The position numbers were made by a program, and so were the translations under genes. Positions 49,806 to 61,990 of a stretch of DNA of 64,000 nucleotides are shown piece after piece. This DNA comes from Lichtheimia corymbifera B2541 (taxonomy: Eukaryota; Mucoromycota; Mucoromycetes; Mucorales; Lichtheimiaceae), in the NCBI GenBank assembly GCA_000697475.1, contig JNEU01000726.1:80273-144272 (forward strand), read 5' to 3'. Position 1 is the stretch's first letter, and each line of letters opens with the position of its first letter. The notes below the pieces were generated by a model. The model did no database searches, was not told the origin of the DNA, and saw only the letters and a program-made list of their open reading frames with translations.

Positions 49806-52800
49806 TTATAAAATTCCACCAAGGAGAGTACCATTCTTTGCATCTTCATCATTGGGAAGTGAAATTCCTAGAGCCTGGATATCCAAGGATGCTGGGACCT
49901 TGTCTTGATAGTAATAGAAAGAGGTGTAATACCCTGTGCCATCATTCTCTCCCACAGTGACAGTGACGTTGGGTTGCAAGTCAAGATCCAATTCACCATC
50001 ACCGAGCAGACCCAATAAATGCAAAGCATTTGCATCGATATCCACTGGCCATTCACTTGTACGTACATCTTGACCAGGAGGAACTTTGAGTGGTTCGGGG
50101 AGCACAAAATCTACTGAGCCCATTTTGTATGGGTCGCCATTATTGGGATTGGTGACATCGACTTGAGCCTTATAGAGCGTATACGGTGTGCCGAGAGGAT
50201 TGTGTAGGGTGATCCAAGCTTTGGCTTGTTTGCTCAACACGACGGTTGCTTGTGCTTGTACCTCTGCTTTTGGAATCAGTTGCCGTTGAATACCATGCAT
50301 CACTGTATCCATATGCACCGTAGCAAGTGCCTCCTTGAGAGACTCAACAACGGTGGATGCAGGTGTTCCTTGGATACGTAAGGCAACTTGCGAATCGGTC
50401 ATGTAAATGCTCACCACATGATCAATCACGTCCTTGTGGTCGTCATTGTGGAGATGCATAATAGCATCCAACGTATTCGTGCCTGGCTTCAGCTCAACTT
50501 GCTTCATATGCACTTGGCCAATCGTGACCTGGTTCTCATTCATGACAACATCAAAATCAAGATCACCAATGTTGATCGTAATATTGGATGGGTTATCAAA
50601 TGAAACGGTCAATGAAACCTCGATATACTAGAATTCGTTGTTTAGAATCACCCATTTTTAACCATATAAAGTCTTTGTTAACTTACCTCCTTTGTGCCGC
50701 CAGATACAACCATCTTGACTATAGTCGTCTTTCCACCAAAGCTATTGAAACCTAAAGATAATAATAATAATGAGCATCCACATGGTGGTGATAGTGGTGG
50801 CCAACATACCATTCAATGAGGTTTGCACATTGTACGTGATATTATGCAGCTTGAGTGATCCAACAGCTGTTTCTGCCACCGAATTGGCACTACCAGTCAT
50901 GCCAAATGTAACACTGTTACTTTCAGTAAGTGACTTTGTGAATCCATTAAATATGCCATGAGCACCGTCATCGACTTTGAACGGCACATTGGCGAATGCA
51001 GTATTGATAACACCTTGAGGATCCGTGGATGAAGGCACATCAGGGATATGCATATGGGCTGTGCGCTGATTCTGATATGATACATCGACATCCATGTTGA
51101 GTGAACTGATAGTGAGTGGGAAGCCAAATGGATTCTTGAGTTGAGCACGCACGTGGTTGGAACCAGCGATAGGTGCATACGCTTCTTTGGTAAAGTCAAG
51201 CTGCATATCATCAAGCGTGATGGACGGGATCAATTCCGGTACCTTATCGGGGCCTGGAAGTGTGACATTGTCGATACTAATGCTCTTGAAGCCGGTTGTC
51301 AGCCATCCCACAGGTCCATTAGCACCCGATCCAGATACACCCTTCACCGTCAAGGATGACGATTTGCCCGCCAAGTAATTTGAAAACACCTCTGTGACAG
51401 CATCAAGGCCTTGTTGAGAATCTTGATGGATAAGCCGGCCATTCATCTTCATATTACTGGTGCCTTGAGCTGGGAACACAGCATCACCAGCCGATGCCAA
51501 AGGACCCAACAAAGTGTTGTCAAAGAACGATTCGAATGCAGCCCCTGATAATACAAATCCAACTTGGCTAGGATTCCTGATTTCAGTCTGGGCAATAAGC
51601 TGGATACCACCTGCAGGATCATTGGCTGGTAGATCAAATGAATGGATGGCGACACAATTTTTGAAACCTTGAGCACCTTTGAGTGTCACCGACTTGGTCA
51701 TATTGATACCAGTAAAGACGTAGCCAATGGCATCAACATTGACACCACCTTGACTCACGATGTCCCACACAAACTCTTCGCTGTTGATAAGATAGGCAGC
51801 AAATTCGCCCATACGTTGAGCGTCAGCGATGGCAAATTGACCACTCACATTGAATTGAGCACCGATATTAGGCTGTGTCTGTATAGCATCCATGGCCACA
51901 GTACCAAGCAAAATCTCTGCATCGGTACCCTGTTTCCAAAAGACATTTAATGGCTGTGCAAAGCTAATGTTGGCTGCCATAGGACCCGTGTTGCTAAGTG
52001 AGCCTGCCAATTGCAAATGGAATCCCGTATCCGTGGGTTCAGACAAGGTCACAGTGCTAAATTCGAGCTTGGCGCCATCCACAATTTGTTGCACAATGGG
52101 TAAACCAACCACTGGGATCAGCCTTGTCACCGATGCATCCGTCAAAATGGGCACATTATTTTGAGCAAAACGCAAAAGGTCGTCATAGGCACCAATGGTC
52201 AGCCCTGATTCAAGTTGCAAATCCACTGCCAAGGCTTGCATAGCTTGCATGACATAGGATGAAATATTGAATCCTTGGAATAAGGCTGGATCAGGGCTCA
52301 CTTGTTCTTGGCCCTTGATATGGAATCCACCCATGGTCAATAATGCATCCAGAGGACGTGTATCCATTTGTGAACGCACGGCAAGATCACGCAAGAGCAA
52401 GGCAACAGCAGAAGGCTCCAGATTCATCCTCATGTCAAGATCAGTGGAGTTGGCTGTTGCATGACCAGGTACATTAAAAGGAGGGTTCATAGGCTGATCA
52501 ATGTTGCCGATAGGCATGCCATGGTAGGAAGCAGCTGATTTGACACTGGTGATGGTGATGTTGGCCGTAAATGGATTGGCTATCCCCACTTGTACATGCA
52601 CAATGCTGGTTTGTGTCGTATCATTCATCACAAAAAGTTTGGCATATTGAATAAGGGGTGTCTTCAATCCAGGTAGTGTGGTCGTCAGCGAAATGGCACC
52701 AAGCGCATCAGCCAATGAAGCAATAGAGGTCGAGTGATCATATCCGCTAATACCAACGCTGTTGTCTTGACCCATCACAAACGTGCTCAATAGCTGTTGC

Positions 52801-54818
52801 CCTGTCGATGAGCTTTTGGGGTCAAAAGCGGCTGCAGCCATCATAGTGTTGGATCCGCGGTTAAGCTTGAGCCCATTCAAGTATACTGTTCCAAGCTTGG
52901 TGTCATTGGCTTTCATATCAAATGCCACATTTCCAGTGTATATACTGAAATCGGATGGGTTGGTCATCGTTGTGTTGATGGCAAGCTCCAAATGATCAGG
53001 CTGACCCCCAATGACATCAATGCTGTGGATGATGGTTGGCGTGCTGTTGAGGAATTGTAAGCCATGCAAGCCAGTCGTCACATTTAAACCAATGCCTTCA
53101 AGCGTAATATTGCCAATGGGTGTCTGCGTTTGTGTCGTTGCGTGTCCTCGGATCAAGAAATTGTACATGTCTTTTGCTGTCAATGCGTACGTGTAGTCAT
53201 TAAACTCGTGCTCGCGACCATCAAGTGCTTCCAGTGAATCATTGGCCATGCCAAAAGATAATCTTCCTGCTTGTTGATCGCAAACGCTTGGCATCCACGG
53301 CGTTGAGATACGGGCAAAACTAGTATTCGTTTCCCTGTTGGCTAGCTCCAACTCTTGTTTCACTTGTGTGATATTGAGCGAGAAACCAAATGGGATATGG
53401 AACCCAGCAACTACATTGGGTGCTGACATGATCGGTGCATATGGCTTGTCGTTGCTGAATGCCAAATCAAGATAGCCTAGCTGCACTGATTGGATGATAT
53501 CAAGTGGGGCACCTGCACTAAGACCCACATTGAGCTTGACGGATTGGAAGCCTTCGCTCAACCAGCCAACAGAATCAACACCGTTGGGTGCTGCAGATAC
53601 ACCGGATGCTTGTGTTTGTGATACACGCCCAGCGATATAGTTGGAAAACAATGTTCCCACCTTGTCAAGTGAACCTTGATCTGTTTGTGGAACGAGCGTA
53701 CCCTTGAGATAAATATGGTTTTCGCCTTGCTTCAACACCACATCGTGTGCAGATACAATGCCCAAACCCACACCGTCGTATGCAATATTCATGGAAATAG
53801 TGCCTAGTTGCACACTCACAGGAGACGGGCTTGTGAGCACTGTACCCAGCTCAACAAAGATGCCACCATTTGGATCATCCCCTGGCAGCTTGAATGATTC
53901 AATCTTAACATTGGGGAAACCACCCATGCCTATGGTGATGATCTAATGTTAGCATAGTGCTAGCAAGGGAGCATAACTAAGATCCTCTTTGGGGAATAAA
54001 CTTGCCAGCAATAGTGATTTCCTTATCAAGATCCACCGTAGCAGTTCTAATAAAAATGATATAACGCGTAAGAAAAATGCGTAATAGACCCATTATTGTA
54101 TACAAGCATACCTAGTTAATGCAGTGATATCAAGCTTTCCTTTGAGACGCCATTTGAATTCGTCAACCGCCAGCATTTCCTTTGCAAATAACGCAAAGAA
54201 TGTTGTATTTGCAATCTCGAATGGGGTGACAGCATCGATATGTCCCTTGCCAAGCGCAATATTACTGTCAGGTAGCGTCATCTTTCCAAGTAACGTGTCA
54301 TTATAGTATACGTTGATGGGGTTATGAAAATGTAATGCAGCAGGAAAAGGACCCGTGTTTGTCAAATCGCTTGCCATGGACATGAAAAAGGTTGAATTAA
54401 GATCGGCAGCAGGCGTGATCGATGTTGCATCCACACCACCTCGCTTGTGAAGGTTGTCCTTGGGCGGATGAAATGTGATCTGTGCATCACCCACCTCAAT
54501 GCCTGACTGATTCATCAAGAATTGAGCAATCATTGGGTAAAAGACAAACAAAGCAAGCAGTACGACCACGACGACAATGATGGTTGTAATAATTGAACAC
54601 ACGATCCAATATCGCTTTTGTCGGTAAAACTTTCGTGGTGGAATTGGGGCTCCCTTTTCTAACATCAACGATTCATCGATTGCAGCAGCAGCATTTGTGG
54701 AATCATTATTGTGCAAGTGTTGTTGTTGAGTCGATGGATTGGCGGCGGCAGTGGTTGGTGGTTGTGGAAAATCGTGAGCTGATGGTGAGTTATTCGATTG
54801 ATCATCGGCTTCGGGCAT
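49806..54818 (-). CDS. TAG1: TAG1-like vacuolar membrane protein with DUF3712 repeats
   Basis: Large single-pass membrane protein. Yeast Tag1, the best-known relative, sits in the vacuole membrane and helps terminate autophagy. Exons 54112-54818, 54006-54046, 50810-53929, 50687-50751, 49806-50627; 1584 residues. N-terminus is Q/N/A-rich and cytosolic, followed by RKFYRQKRYW and one transmembrane helix (VCSIITTIIVVVVVLLALFV, about 74-93). The remaining about 1480 residues would be lumenal: several LEA-2/DUF3712-like beta repeats, each opening with patterns such as GFKNCVAIHSFDLPANDPAG or GFPNVKIESFKLPGDDPNGG, with many N-x-S/T sites. The 3.1-kb third exon is by far the longest here. Intron 2 is GC-AG (53930-54005) and required to keep frame. 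Confidence 0.85.
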
Positions 54819-56649
54819 TGTAGTACTAGGCGAATTGATAGGGTAGAGAGAGAGGATAAGACGTGATCAAGGTTGAGAATTAAACAACAACAAATGTATA
54901 AATGATATATGAGAGTTATATAGAGAAAAAAGAACAATAGCCGTTGGTCACGACAAATGATAAATATTAGACAACCAAAAGGATGAGCGTGGTGATGCGT
55001 TAATTTCAACAGGGCGCGTGAGGGGAAAAGAAAAGGGAAGCGGGAGAAAAGCTAGTCCTTTTTATATGATTCTCGCTTTGCATGTGGATGAAGTAACTGG
55101 GATCTGAATCATAAAATTTCTGACAGCACGATACTACCACCATCATCTTGTTTCCCTTTTGCTTTTGTATCTCCCTTTTCTATGGTAAGCCATTTGCATA
55201 AAAACGGCTTTGTACAAACGATAGTCAATTGCCAACGTTTTCCAGTATGCTTATCTTGACATCTACCTAGTAACAAGAGGGGGTCATAATAGTTGGGGAT
55301 AGAAAATGTGCGCTGGAGATCTGCTCAGTCAAAGGGGTTAAACCACTAGCAATCGATGAGACTATAGCAAACGTTGCCTCCTTGAATATACTGCACACAT
55401 TTGTGATCCGACACTGCAGTTGGTGCGTGAGGTGGATCATGGAAGTGCGAAACAAGGGATAAGAAGGAAACTTACGACGACGGTCAAAAATTCAGGGATT
55501 GCGAAAAGGGGGATACTCCCTTTGTCCACGCAAAAATCATCCGCCTGTGCAGAGACCGATCACATAGGCTAGGCATTCCCCTTTCACTACTGTGTATTCT
55601 TGATCACACGTATGTATGTCATCAACCTAACCTTTCGGATAATCCATCAACAACATAGACTTGCAGAAAGTGATACAGCATCCAATGCCATTGCTGATAA
55701 CACTCGATTCCCACAAAGAATGGGCGTTACAAATACAGTGAAATGATCAAGCACGATACGTAGTAGCATGCATGTGGCAAAAAGAAAAACCAGATCGATG
55801 TGTATAGTGTTTGGTGTATTTAGGAACGACAAAAAACCATACCAGCTCCATTTCTCCGCTTGCTGTGGTGCAACCATTTCTGATATTAAGCCCCTTATTC
55901 CAATGGGACGCTCCATAAGCATTGACCTGCTGTTGCTATGACATTACTTTGGGTGGTCCATAGCCTGGTATCCTGCTGGCGTACATTCTAGTGTATTTTC
56001 CCCTTCTCACTTCTCCTGCACCCACCAGCAGCCTTGCTACATCACCCATCTCTCCCTGCATAAGGGCAATGATGCTGCTGCCGTTTCTGTTGTCTTCTCC
56101 ATTCCGCTTCCCGCCCTTGTTTTCACTCTTTGCTATTATGCGTAGATGCATTTCATCTACTGTAACCATGCAAGGCGCATATCTATATGCAACACTCTCC
56201 CTTTTTTCTTCTTCTCCATATCATCGGATATACCATGGCTCTTTGGTATTAGCTACTACGTATTGCCTGACGCATGGTGAACATCACGACATGTCATCAT
56301 CCTGCATTTGATAATATTGGCTATGAGCAAAGGACAACCTTTAAGGGAAGGGAGATCTGACAACAAAATGATGCTTCCTTTGATGCATCTTCATCTTGAA
56401 GTAAAATTCTTACACACTAGCTTAATTGATAATAAAATTGGTCGTGTGAGCATCCAAACATTAACCAATGGTGGCGTCACTATTGACTACTACTATCAAG
56501 GTGCTACATGCTGCAAGCTTACAGCCGCATAAAGTGAGAACGTGGGAATGACCATAAAAGATGTCCAAGATTTCCATTCCAGTTTGTGGTTGCTGTTGTC
56601 TTCTTTTTTCACTCCCCTTCACGTTGCTGGCAGTGTTTATAATACCAAT
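54819..56649. other. 1.8 kb divergent intergenic region
   Basis: Between the TAG1-like gene (-) and the orphan gene (+). No recognised gene. An open frame at 56308-56532 (about 75 codons) and one at 55991-56311 lack motifs. A CT-rich tract at about 56600-56640 probably marks the start region of the downstream gene. Confidence 0.5.
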
Positions 56650-57366
56650 ATGACTTTATTTTCTCTTGAAGATAGGTGCTGTGATCTTTCCAAGAGGGTT
56701 ACTACACTCCTAAAAGAATCAAAGCAAAACTACTTTATGGCTGAAGAGGTCTTTCATGAGCAAATGGATGTGATGGGAATGAGTGATCATACGGGCAAGA
56801 GGCCATGTCTTATTAGACAGCCTTCTTCAAGCAATGCTACTGCCTCACCTCCTACGGCAGAAGAAACGACGACGACGCCACCACCGTCGCCACCCGGGGC
56901 CACCTTACCACGATACAGGTGCATGCCGCATCGTGAAGTTGTCATTCATTGTTTCCAGCGTGCAATATGTAGCCTTGTTCGACACGCCCCAAATCACCAT
57001 CTCGCTTTAAAAAACTTGTGTTTTTATCTTGAGCAAATCGATCCACCATTACGAAACGAAAGAACCGAGAACACCATGCTTATCAACATCATCCATGTTT
57101 TTGCACAAGAAAGGCAATCGATTGAAATGGCACATCGGGCATTGGATTATATCAACATCGGCTTGGAACGCGACATTTTGCATCGTTCACAGTATCATCC
57201 AAATTGCACTCCTAAGAACGCCAAGTTTCAAGACCCAGCATCTGTGTTTTATTCGGTGTCTCGACCGGTCCTCATACGCCTTAAACTTGAGTTTTCAGAC
57301 GACTATCGCTCCATCCAGCCGAATACAACGGGTCGCCTTTTAAGTCACTATCTACGCTACTACTAG
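56650..57366 (+). CDS. Orphan hypothetical protein near the palindrome
   Basis: Open frame of 238 residues from the ATG at 56650 (MTLFSLEDRCCDLSKRV); an upstream in-frame ATG at 56542 would add 36 residues. The inner start is preferred because a CT-rich fungal leader lies just before it. I do not recognise the product. An N-terminal helical part (about 1-50) is followed by a T/P-rich linker (TTTTPPPSPPG) and then a helical C-terminal domain beginning about PHREVVIHCFQRAICSLVRH and ending GRLLSHYLRYY. No transmembrane segment or catalytic motif is apparent and no intron is evident. It could be a lineage-specific gene or the last exon of a larger one. Confidence 0.5.
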   Translation: MTLFSLEDRCCDLSKRVTTLLKESKQNYFMAEEVFHEQMDVMGMSDHTGKRPCLIRQPSSSNATASPPTAEETTTTPPPSPPGATLPRYRCMPHREVVIHCFQRAICSLVRHAPNHHLALKNLCFYLEQIDPPLRNERTENTMLINIIHVFAQERQSIEMAHRALDYINIGLERDILHRSQYHPNCTPKNAKFQDPASVFYSVSRPVLIRLKLEFSDDYRSIQPNTTGRLLSHYLRYY

Positions 57367-58440
57367 TACTCCTTTTGAAAAAGAAAATAAATCAACCAAC
57401 ATGGGAGTGTGTGTGTGTGAACATGTGGCGTGTTTCATATCCTTGATTGTGTCAAATAGAATGATGCTTACTGATATGGGAGTTGGCTATGTGTATTTAA
57501 GTCATCTATAAAGCCCCAGACTCCTATCAAACCAAGCACCCTTTAATATATAAATGATGGTTGTACCTGCCATGAAGGGTCCACCAAGGCACACAGCCAA
57601 GTGTCGTTAGGCATCAATGAGCACTTTAGGTGTGGCTAAAGCAATGAAATGAGTTACTTAGATGAATGCACGAGTACTCTCACATAAAGACTATCCTTGA
57701 GACTTATCAAAGGTCATTGATGGTGATATGCATACAAGCCGAAAGAAAGGGCGTATGATAGTATTTAATGACAACAGCCTTGTTTATATATGTATGTGGC
57801 ATGAGCATTGTCGACATGATGGATTAAACTGATCAAGCGGTCAAGCGGCTTAAAAGGTGATGTTTTGTAGGTGACGTTTAAGTATGCTGATGCTGGCCTA
57901 TTATTATAACAAAGAAAGCAATGAACTTTATACTATTTTATCAAAAGGATCGGGAATTACTACGAGTGCACCAACATTCGACCTCGCGCACACCAAAAAT
58001 ACAGGCATGGTAGTAATAATCCAACCAACCAAATAAACATGCCCCCTCATCAATCCTTTTTGACCATGGGAGCATCACTTTTGCTATCCCATGTCATCTG
58101 CATTCATCCATCATTGACCATGCATGCACCTTCATCTCAAACATTACTTTCCTCCAACCGACTTGCTTATATCACCCTCTTAATTAAAATTGGTTTATGC
58201 AGCTCGACCTTCTCCTACACCCAAATGTGACGAGGAGTCATTATTACCGTACTATACATATACATACCCTGATCCACACCTTCGTTATTGCTTATGTACC
58301 CTAAAAGCAATCATCATCCATTTGTGCAGCAACCTGCCAAGGATGCGTCCGTATAACCACCATGTGTCATCTCATTCAGCTCTTCATCTCTCCGTTAATG
58401 CAGTCGACACCATCCAGTAAGAAAAGCAGCTCCATCACGC
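57367..58440. other. Intergenic lead-in to the repeat region
   Basis: About 1.1 kb with no recognisable gene or RNA. A short GT run lies at about 57409-57420. The sequence is unique in the window, unlike what follows. Confidence 0.5.
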
Positions 58441-58479
58441 TTACGGCCGCCGCATAGGTAAAACATAAAGGTACCTCTT

Positions 58480-59545
58480 TCTCAACATTTTCATAATGAA
58501 GCGTGAGGTCTTTATGAGAACAAAAATACTCGTCATGGCTGACAGCACCATGTTGTGTTCAAGTTTCATGATGGAGGTGGCAATCTCGGGGACGTTCCCG
58601 TTCATCCATCGTCTCTCTAATATTTGGGCAGCTCGCATTCAAAATTCTCAAAATGAAGTGTGCAGTTTTTAAATGAATGGAATTGATCAGCATGACTCAG
58701 AGAACCTTCTTACCAAGTTTCAAGTCCAAGAGTGGTGATCCCAAGGTAATTCATACTAAATGACAGTTCATGAATCAGGGCGGACACGGAATTTCAGCCC
58801 TTCATAGTAAACCCCTCATTACATCCTCCCATTCAAAATTTTCAAATGAAGTGTGGGTTTTTTATTAAGACAAAGTTGATCAGCGTGTCAAACAGCACCT
58901 TGTGTGAAAGTTTCAGTTCGAAAGAGGCAATCTCAAGGTTATGGGCCGTCCACACTCCATATATTCCCGTCCATTCATCGTCGGACGCCCCCATTTTATT
59001 TCTCACAATGAAGCATGCGACTTTGATATCAATGGAGTTGATCAGCATGTCGATGCCCAGCGCCCTGAACAAGTTTCACGATGGAGGTGGACAACGGCGG
59101 GGGTGTGCACTATGCAGCCTACTTGCGTTCCGTCGGTCCACCGTCTCCTCTATATTTGGACCGCCCGATTCATAAAATATCACAATGAAGTATGCGATTT
59201 TTAAATGAATGGAGTTGATCAGCATGACTCAGCGAATCCGCTTACCAAGTTTCAAGTTCAAAGTGGGCAATCCCAATATAATGCATACTAAATGGCATTT
59301 CAATGAATCCGGGCGGGTGCCGAATTTCTGCCCATCATAGTAAACCCCACATTACACCCTCCCATTTAAAATTTTTAAATGAAGTGTGGGTTCTTTATTA
59401 AGACAAAGTTGATCAGCATACCCGAGAGCATATTCTGACCAAGTTTGAGGTCAAGGTGAGCAACCTCAATGTTATGGATTAATATATAGTGTGCATGGAT
59501 CTGTCTGACAGCGTCCCCAACTTCATTTCCAGCTCTTTCACTCTC
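58480..59545. repeat. Two tandem copies of an about 530-bp higher-order repeat built from about 175-bp modules
   Basis: A module recognised by AATGAAGTGTG..., GTTGATCAGCATG and AAGTTTCA starts near 58496, 58653, 58848, 59007, 59184 and 59383. Modules 1-3 and 4-6 match each other pairwise best (for example TTTAAATGAATGGA near 58669 and 59200; GACAAAGTTGATCAGC near 58869 and 59403), so the real period is about 530 bp. Copies have diverged substantially. The second higher-order copy lies in the left palindrome arm and reappears in the right arm. Confidence 0.75.
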
Positions 59546-60024
59546 AGGTTTTTGCCTCTTCCAACCATTCTCAACTGTTGCCCCATTCAAGTACAACTGC
59601 CACCTGCGAATGATTGCTCTGCTTCAACCCATCATGTCCATCCTACAACTGCCTTGATCCTACTGTCTTTGACTGAATGGCACACTCCATGCCGTGTTCG
59701 CAGCCTTTTTATCACTCTTACAACACCCGCGTTCCTTGATACTACACACCTTCTTGCTTCTCTCATCTGCCACAACCAATCGTAACAGCGTTCATTCCAG
59801 CAGTTACTTTTAGCGTGCCCTTTACACCATTATCTCAAACAGCGTTCTTTACATGCAGCCTCTTTTATGTGAACAGCAGATAGCCATTGTATCGAAGCTG
59901 CTTTATTTACGTGTATCAACTTGGCTTTCATACACACGGACTTCATGGATGTCGCCATATCAACCATCAACTACTACCACTGCGCAATACAAGCATTCTT
60001 CACCTGATTGAGCTGCGATAGAAA

Positions 60025-60429
60025 GTGAACAAGCAAGTGATTGACCAACTGTCGGGTGGAAAAGAAAGCATGTCAGAAGGCGATCGCATGAGTTCTTTGT
60101 ATCAACGATTGGACTTGCATTGGCTATGGATGGATGGATGGATAGATGCAATCAAGCACAGTGGTGGATTACTTTGTACGTCATCAGCAGGAAGGATGAA
60201 GGATGGATCATGTTGCTTGGACGCGGCTGAGGATGACGATGGATTGGATGGCATGGATGAGACGGTTTGTATATTTGACCAAAGTCAGTTTGCCGCCATG
60301 GATGATATTGGATGTTGGAGCCAAGACATGCACAGCAGCAAGCATGCAATCCTGGAAGAAGACGTTTACGACGGTAGCAACCAAGGATTCAATGGCGCAA
60401 CGATAATGATACCCTCCGATTCCATGTGA
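60025..60429 (+). CDS. Small hypothetical ORF in the left palindrome arm
   Basis: Open frame of 134 residues starting MNKQVIDQLSGGKESM. The product is acidic in its second half (a D/E-rich stretch after CCLDAAEDDDGLDGMDE) and has no known motif, signal peptide or transmembrane segment. Internal GGATGGATGGATGGATGG repeats contribute part of the frame. A possible acceptor (GCGATAG) lies just before it, so it may be an exon of something larger. The mirror copy in the right arm is interrupted by a stop. Evidence for real coding is weak. Confidence 0.3.
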   Translation: MNKQVIDQLSGGKESMSEGDRMSSLYQRLDLHWLWMDGWIDAIKHSGGLLCTSSAGRMKDGSCCLDAAEDDDGLDGMDETVCIFDQSQFAAMDDIGCWSQDMHSSKHAILEEDVYDGSNQGFNGATIMIPSDSM

Positions 60430-61044
60430 TCCATTTGGCTAGTTTCTGGAATGAAAGGCAGGATAGAAAGATAGTCTACTTCATTGTATCGAGACGCTTT
60501 TGTTGTTTTTATCACATTACATTCATTAAAGCTTTCTTGTTGATATGCTGATAGACAATAGTAAGTAGTATTGTACACAGGTTTAAATAGACGACTCTTG
60601 TATTTTTTAAGATAATAAACCTCTAGTAATGGTAACCAACAATAATGATTGTTACAGAAAATTGATCTATTGTAAGCTTAAGTGATTGTGTTTAGGAAAG
60701 AGTGGGCTATGATACAATATGACACGAGTACATCCAGATGCTTACATACGATGACTTCCAGCATGCCCAATTTTGTATGTATGACCTTAGATGGGTACGA
60801 TCTCTGGAGCAAGCGATCCATCGCCCTGCCATTCTTTCACACGTATACTCTCGGATGCACCAATTATTTGGCTTGTTAACCACACCATGGTTCCATACGG
60901 TCTATCACACGCGAATCTTACCATAGGGGCAGGAACCATTATGCAATCTCCACCAATAAGATTGAATCTCAAAGCCCCGCCCTCTCTGCTTAATTGTACA
61001 ATCGGCACCTTTCTGCACCTTTGGTTCTAGTACAAGTGAGGCGA

Positions 61045-61484
61045 TTGACAATGAACAAACACCACTCCCCATATAGCCTCACGCTTACAGCATAGTAAAA
61101 ACATAAAGGTGCCTGTATCTCTAAACTTTACAATGAAACGTGGGCTCTTTCATAGAGCAATATTGATCGTCTGGGTAAAGCGCACCTTGGGTGCAAGTTT
61201 CACGATCGTCGTGACCATTCTCAGATTCACCGAATGTCACCACCAGCCAAAGTAAATCAAGGGTAGACCTGATTTCACTTTGGCTGGTGGCGACATTGCG
61301 AAATCTCGGATCGGCCACGACGATTGTGAAACTTGCACCCAAGGTGCGCTTTACCCAGACGATCAATATTGCTCTATGAAAGACCCCACGTTTCATTGTA
61401 AAGTTTAGAGATACAGCCACCTTTATGTTTTTACTATGCTGTAAGCGTGATGCTATACAATAAGTGGTGTTTGCTCATTGTCAA
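61045..61484. repeat. Central foldback unit, left copy (about 440 bp, self-complementary)
   Basis: The unit is itself an inverted repeat: both ends read TTGACAATGA(A/G)CAAACACC inward, and the halves pair around about 61264 (TCACGCTTACAGCATAG at 61079 with its complement at about 61434-61450). Each half carries one satellite-like module (AATGAAACGTGGG, TTGATCGTCTGG, CACCTTGGGTGCAAGTTTCA). No clear target-site duplication. Resembles a foldback or palindromic MITE. Confidence 0.8.
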
Positions 61485-61550
61485 GTATAACCCAAATGAG
61501 CGGAGATGCACAAAGAAGTCCGTCTGCAACACAGCACATCGGCATCATAC

Positions 61551-61990
61551 TTCACAATGAACAAACACCACTTATTATATAGCATCACGCTTACAGCATA
61601 GTAAAAACATAAAAGTGGCTGTATCTCTAAACTTTACAATGAAACGTGGGGTCTTCATAGAACAAAATTGAGCGGCGGGATAAAGCGCACCTTGGGTGCA
61701 AGTTTCACAATCGTCGTGGCCAATCCCAGATTCCCCAATGTCACCACCAGCCAAAGTGAAATCAGGTCGACCCCAGATCTACTTTGGCTGGTGGTGACAT
61801 TCGGTGAATCTGAGAATGGTCACGACGATCGTGAAACTTGCACCCAAGGTGCGCTTTACCCAGACGATCAATATTGCTCTATGAAAGACCCCACGTTTCA
61901 TTGTAAAATTTAGAGATACAGCCACCTTTATATTTTTACTATGCTGTAAGCGTGAGGCTATATGGGGAGTGGTGTTTGTTCATTGTCAAT
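61551..61990. repeat. Central foldback unit, right copy
   Basis: Mirror image of 61045-61484, centred near 61770, with the same inward-facing terminal sequence at about 61555 and about 61985. Together the two units give four about 215-bp half-units in alternating orientation around the palindrome centre. Confidence 0.8.

Larger units (their letters stand above)
59035..61486 (+). repeat. Left arm of a very large inverted repeat (palindrome)
   Basis: Every segment checked from 59035 to about 61486 recurs in reverse complement from 64000 back to about 61549, with paired coordinates summing to about 123035. Identity is near 100% over most of the arm, with isolated substitutions, one 1-bp indel near 60810 and one dense patch of differences (60730-60810). 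The true left limit may lie further left because the partner arm is cut by the window end. Confidence 0.95.

Noticed and set aside
61121..61913. Paired similar frames (about 80-100 codons) in the central foldback units
   Set aside because: The similarity to each other reflects the inverted DNA repeat; no start context, motif or codon pattern supports a gene.
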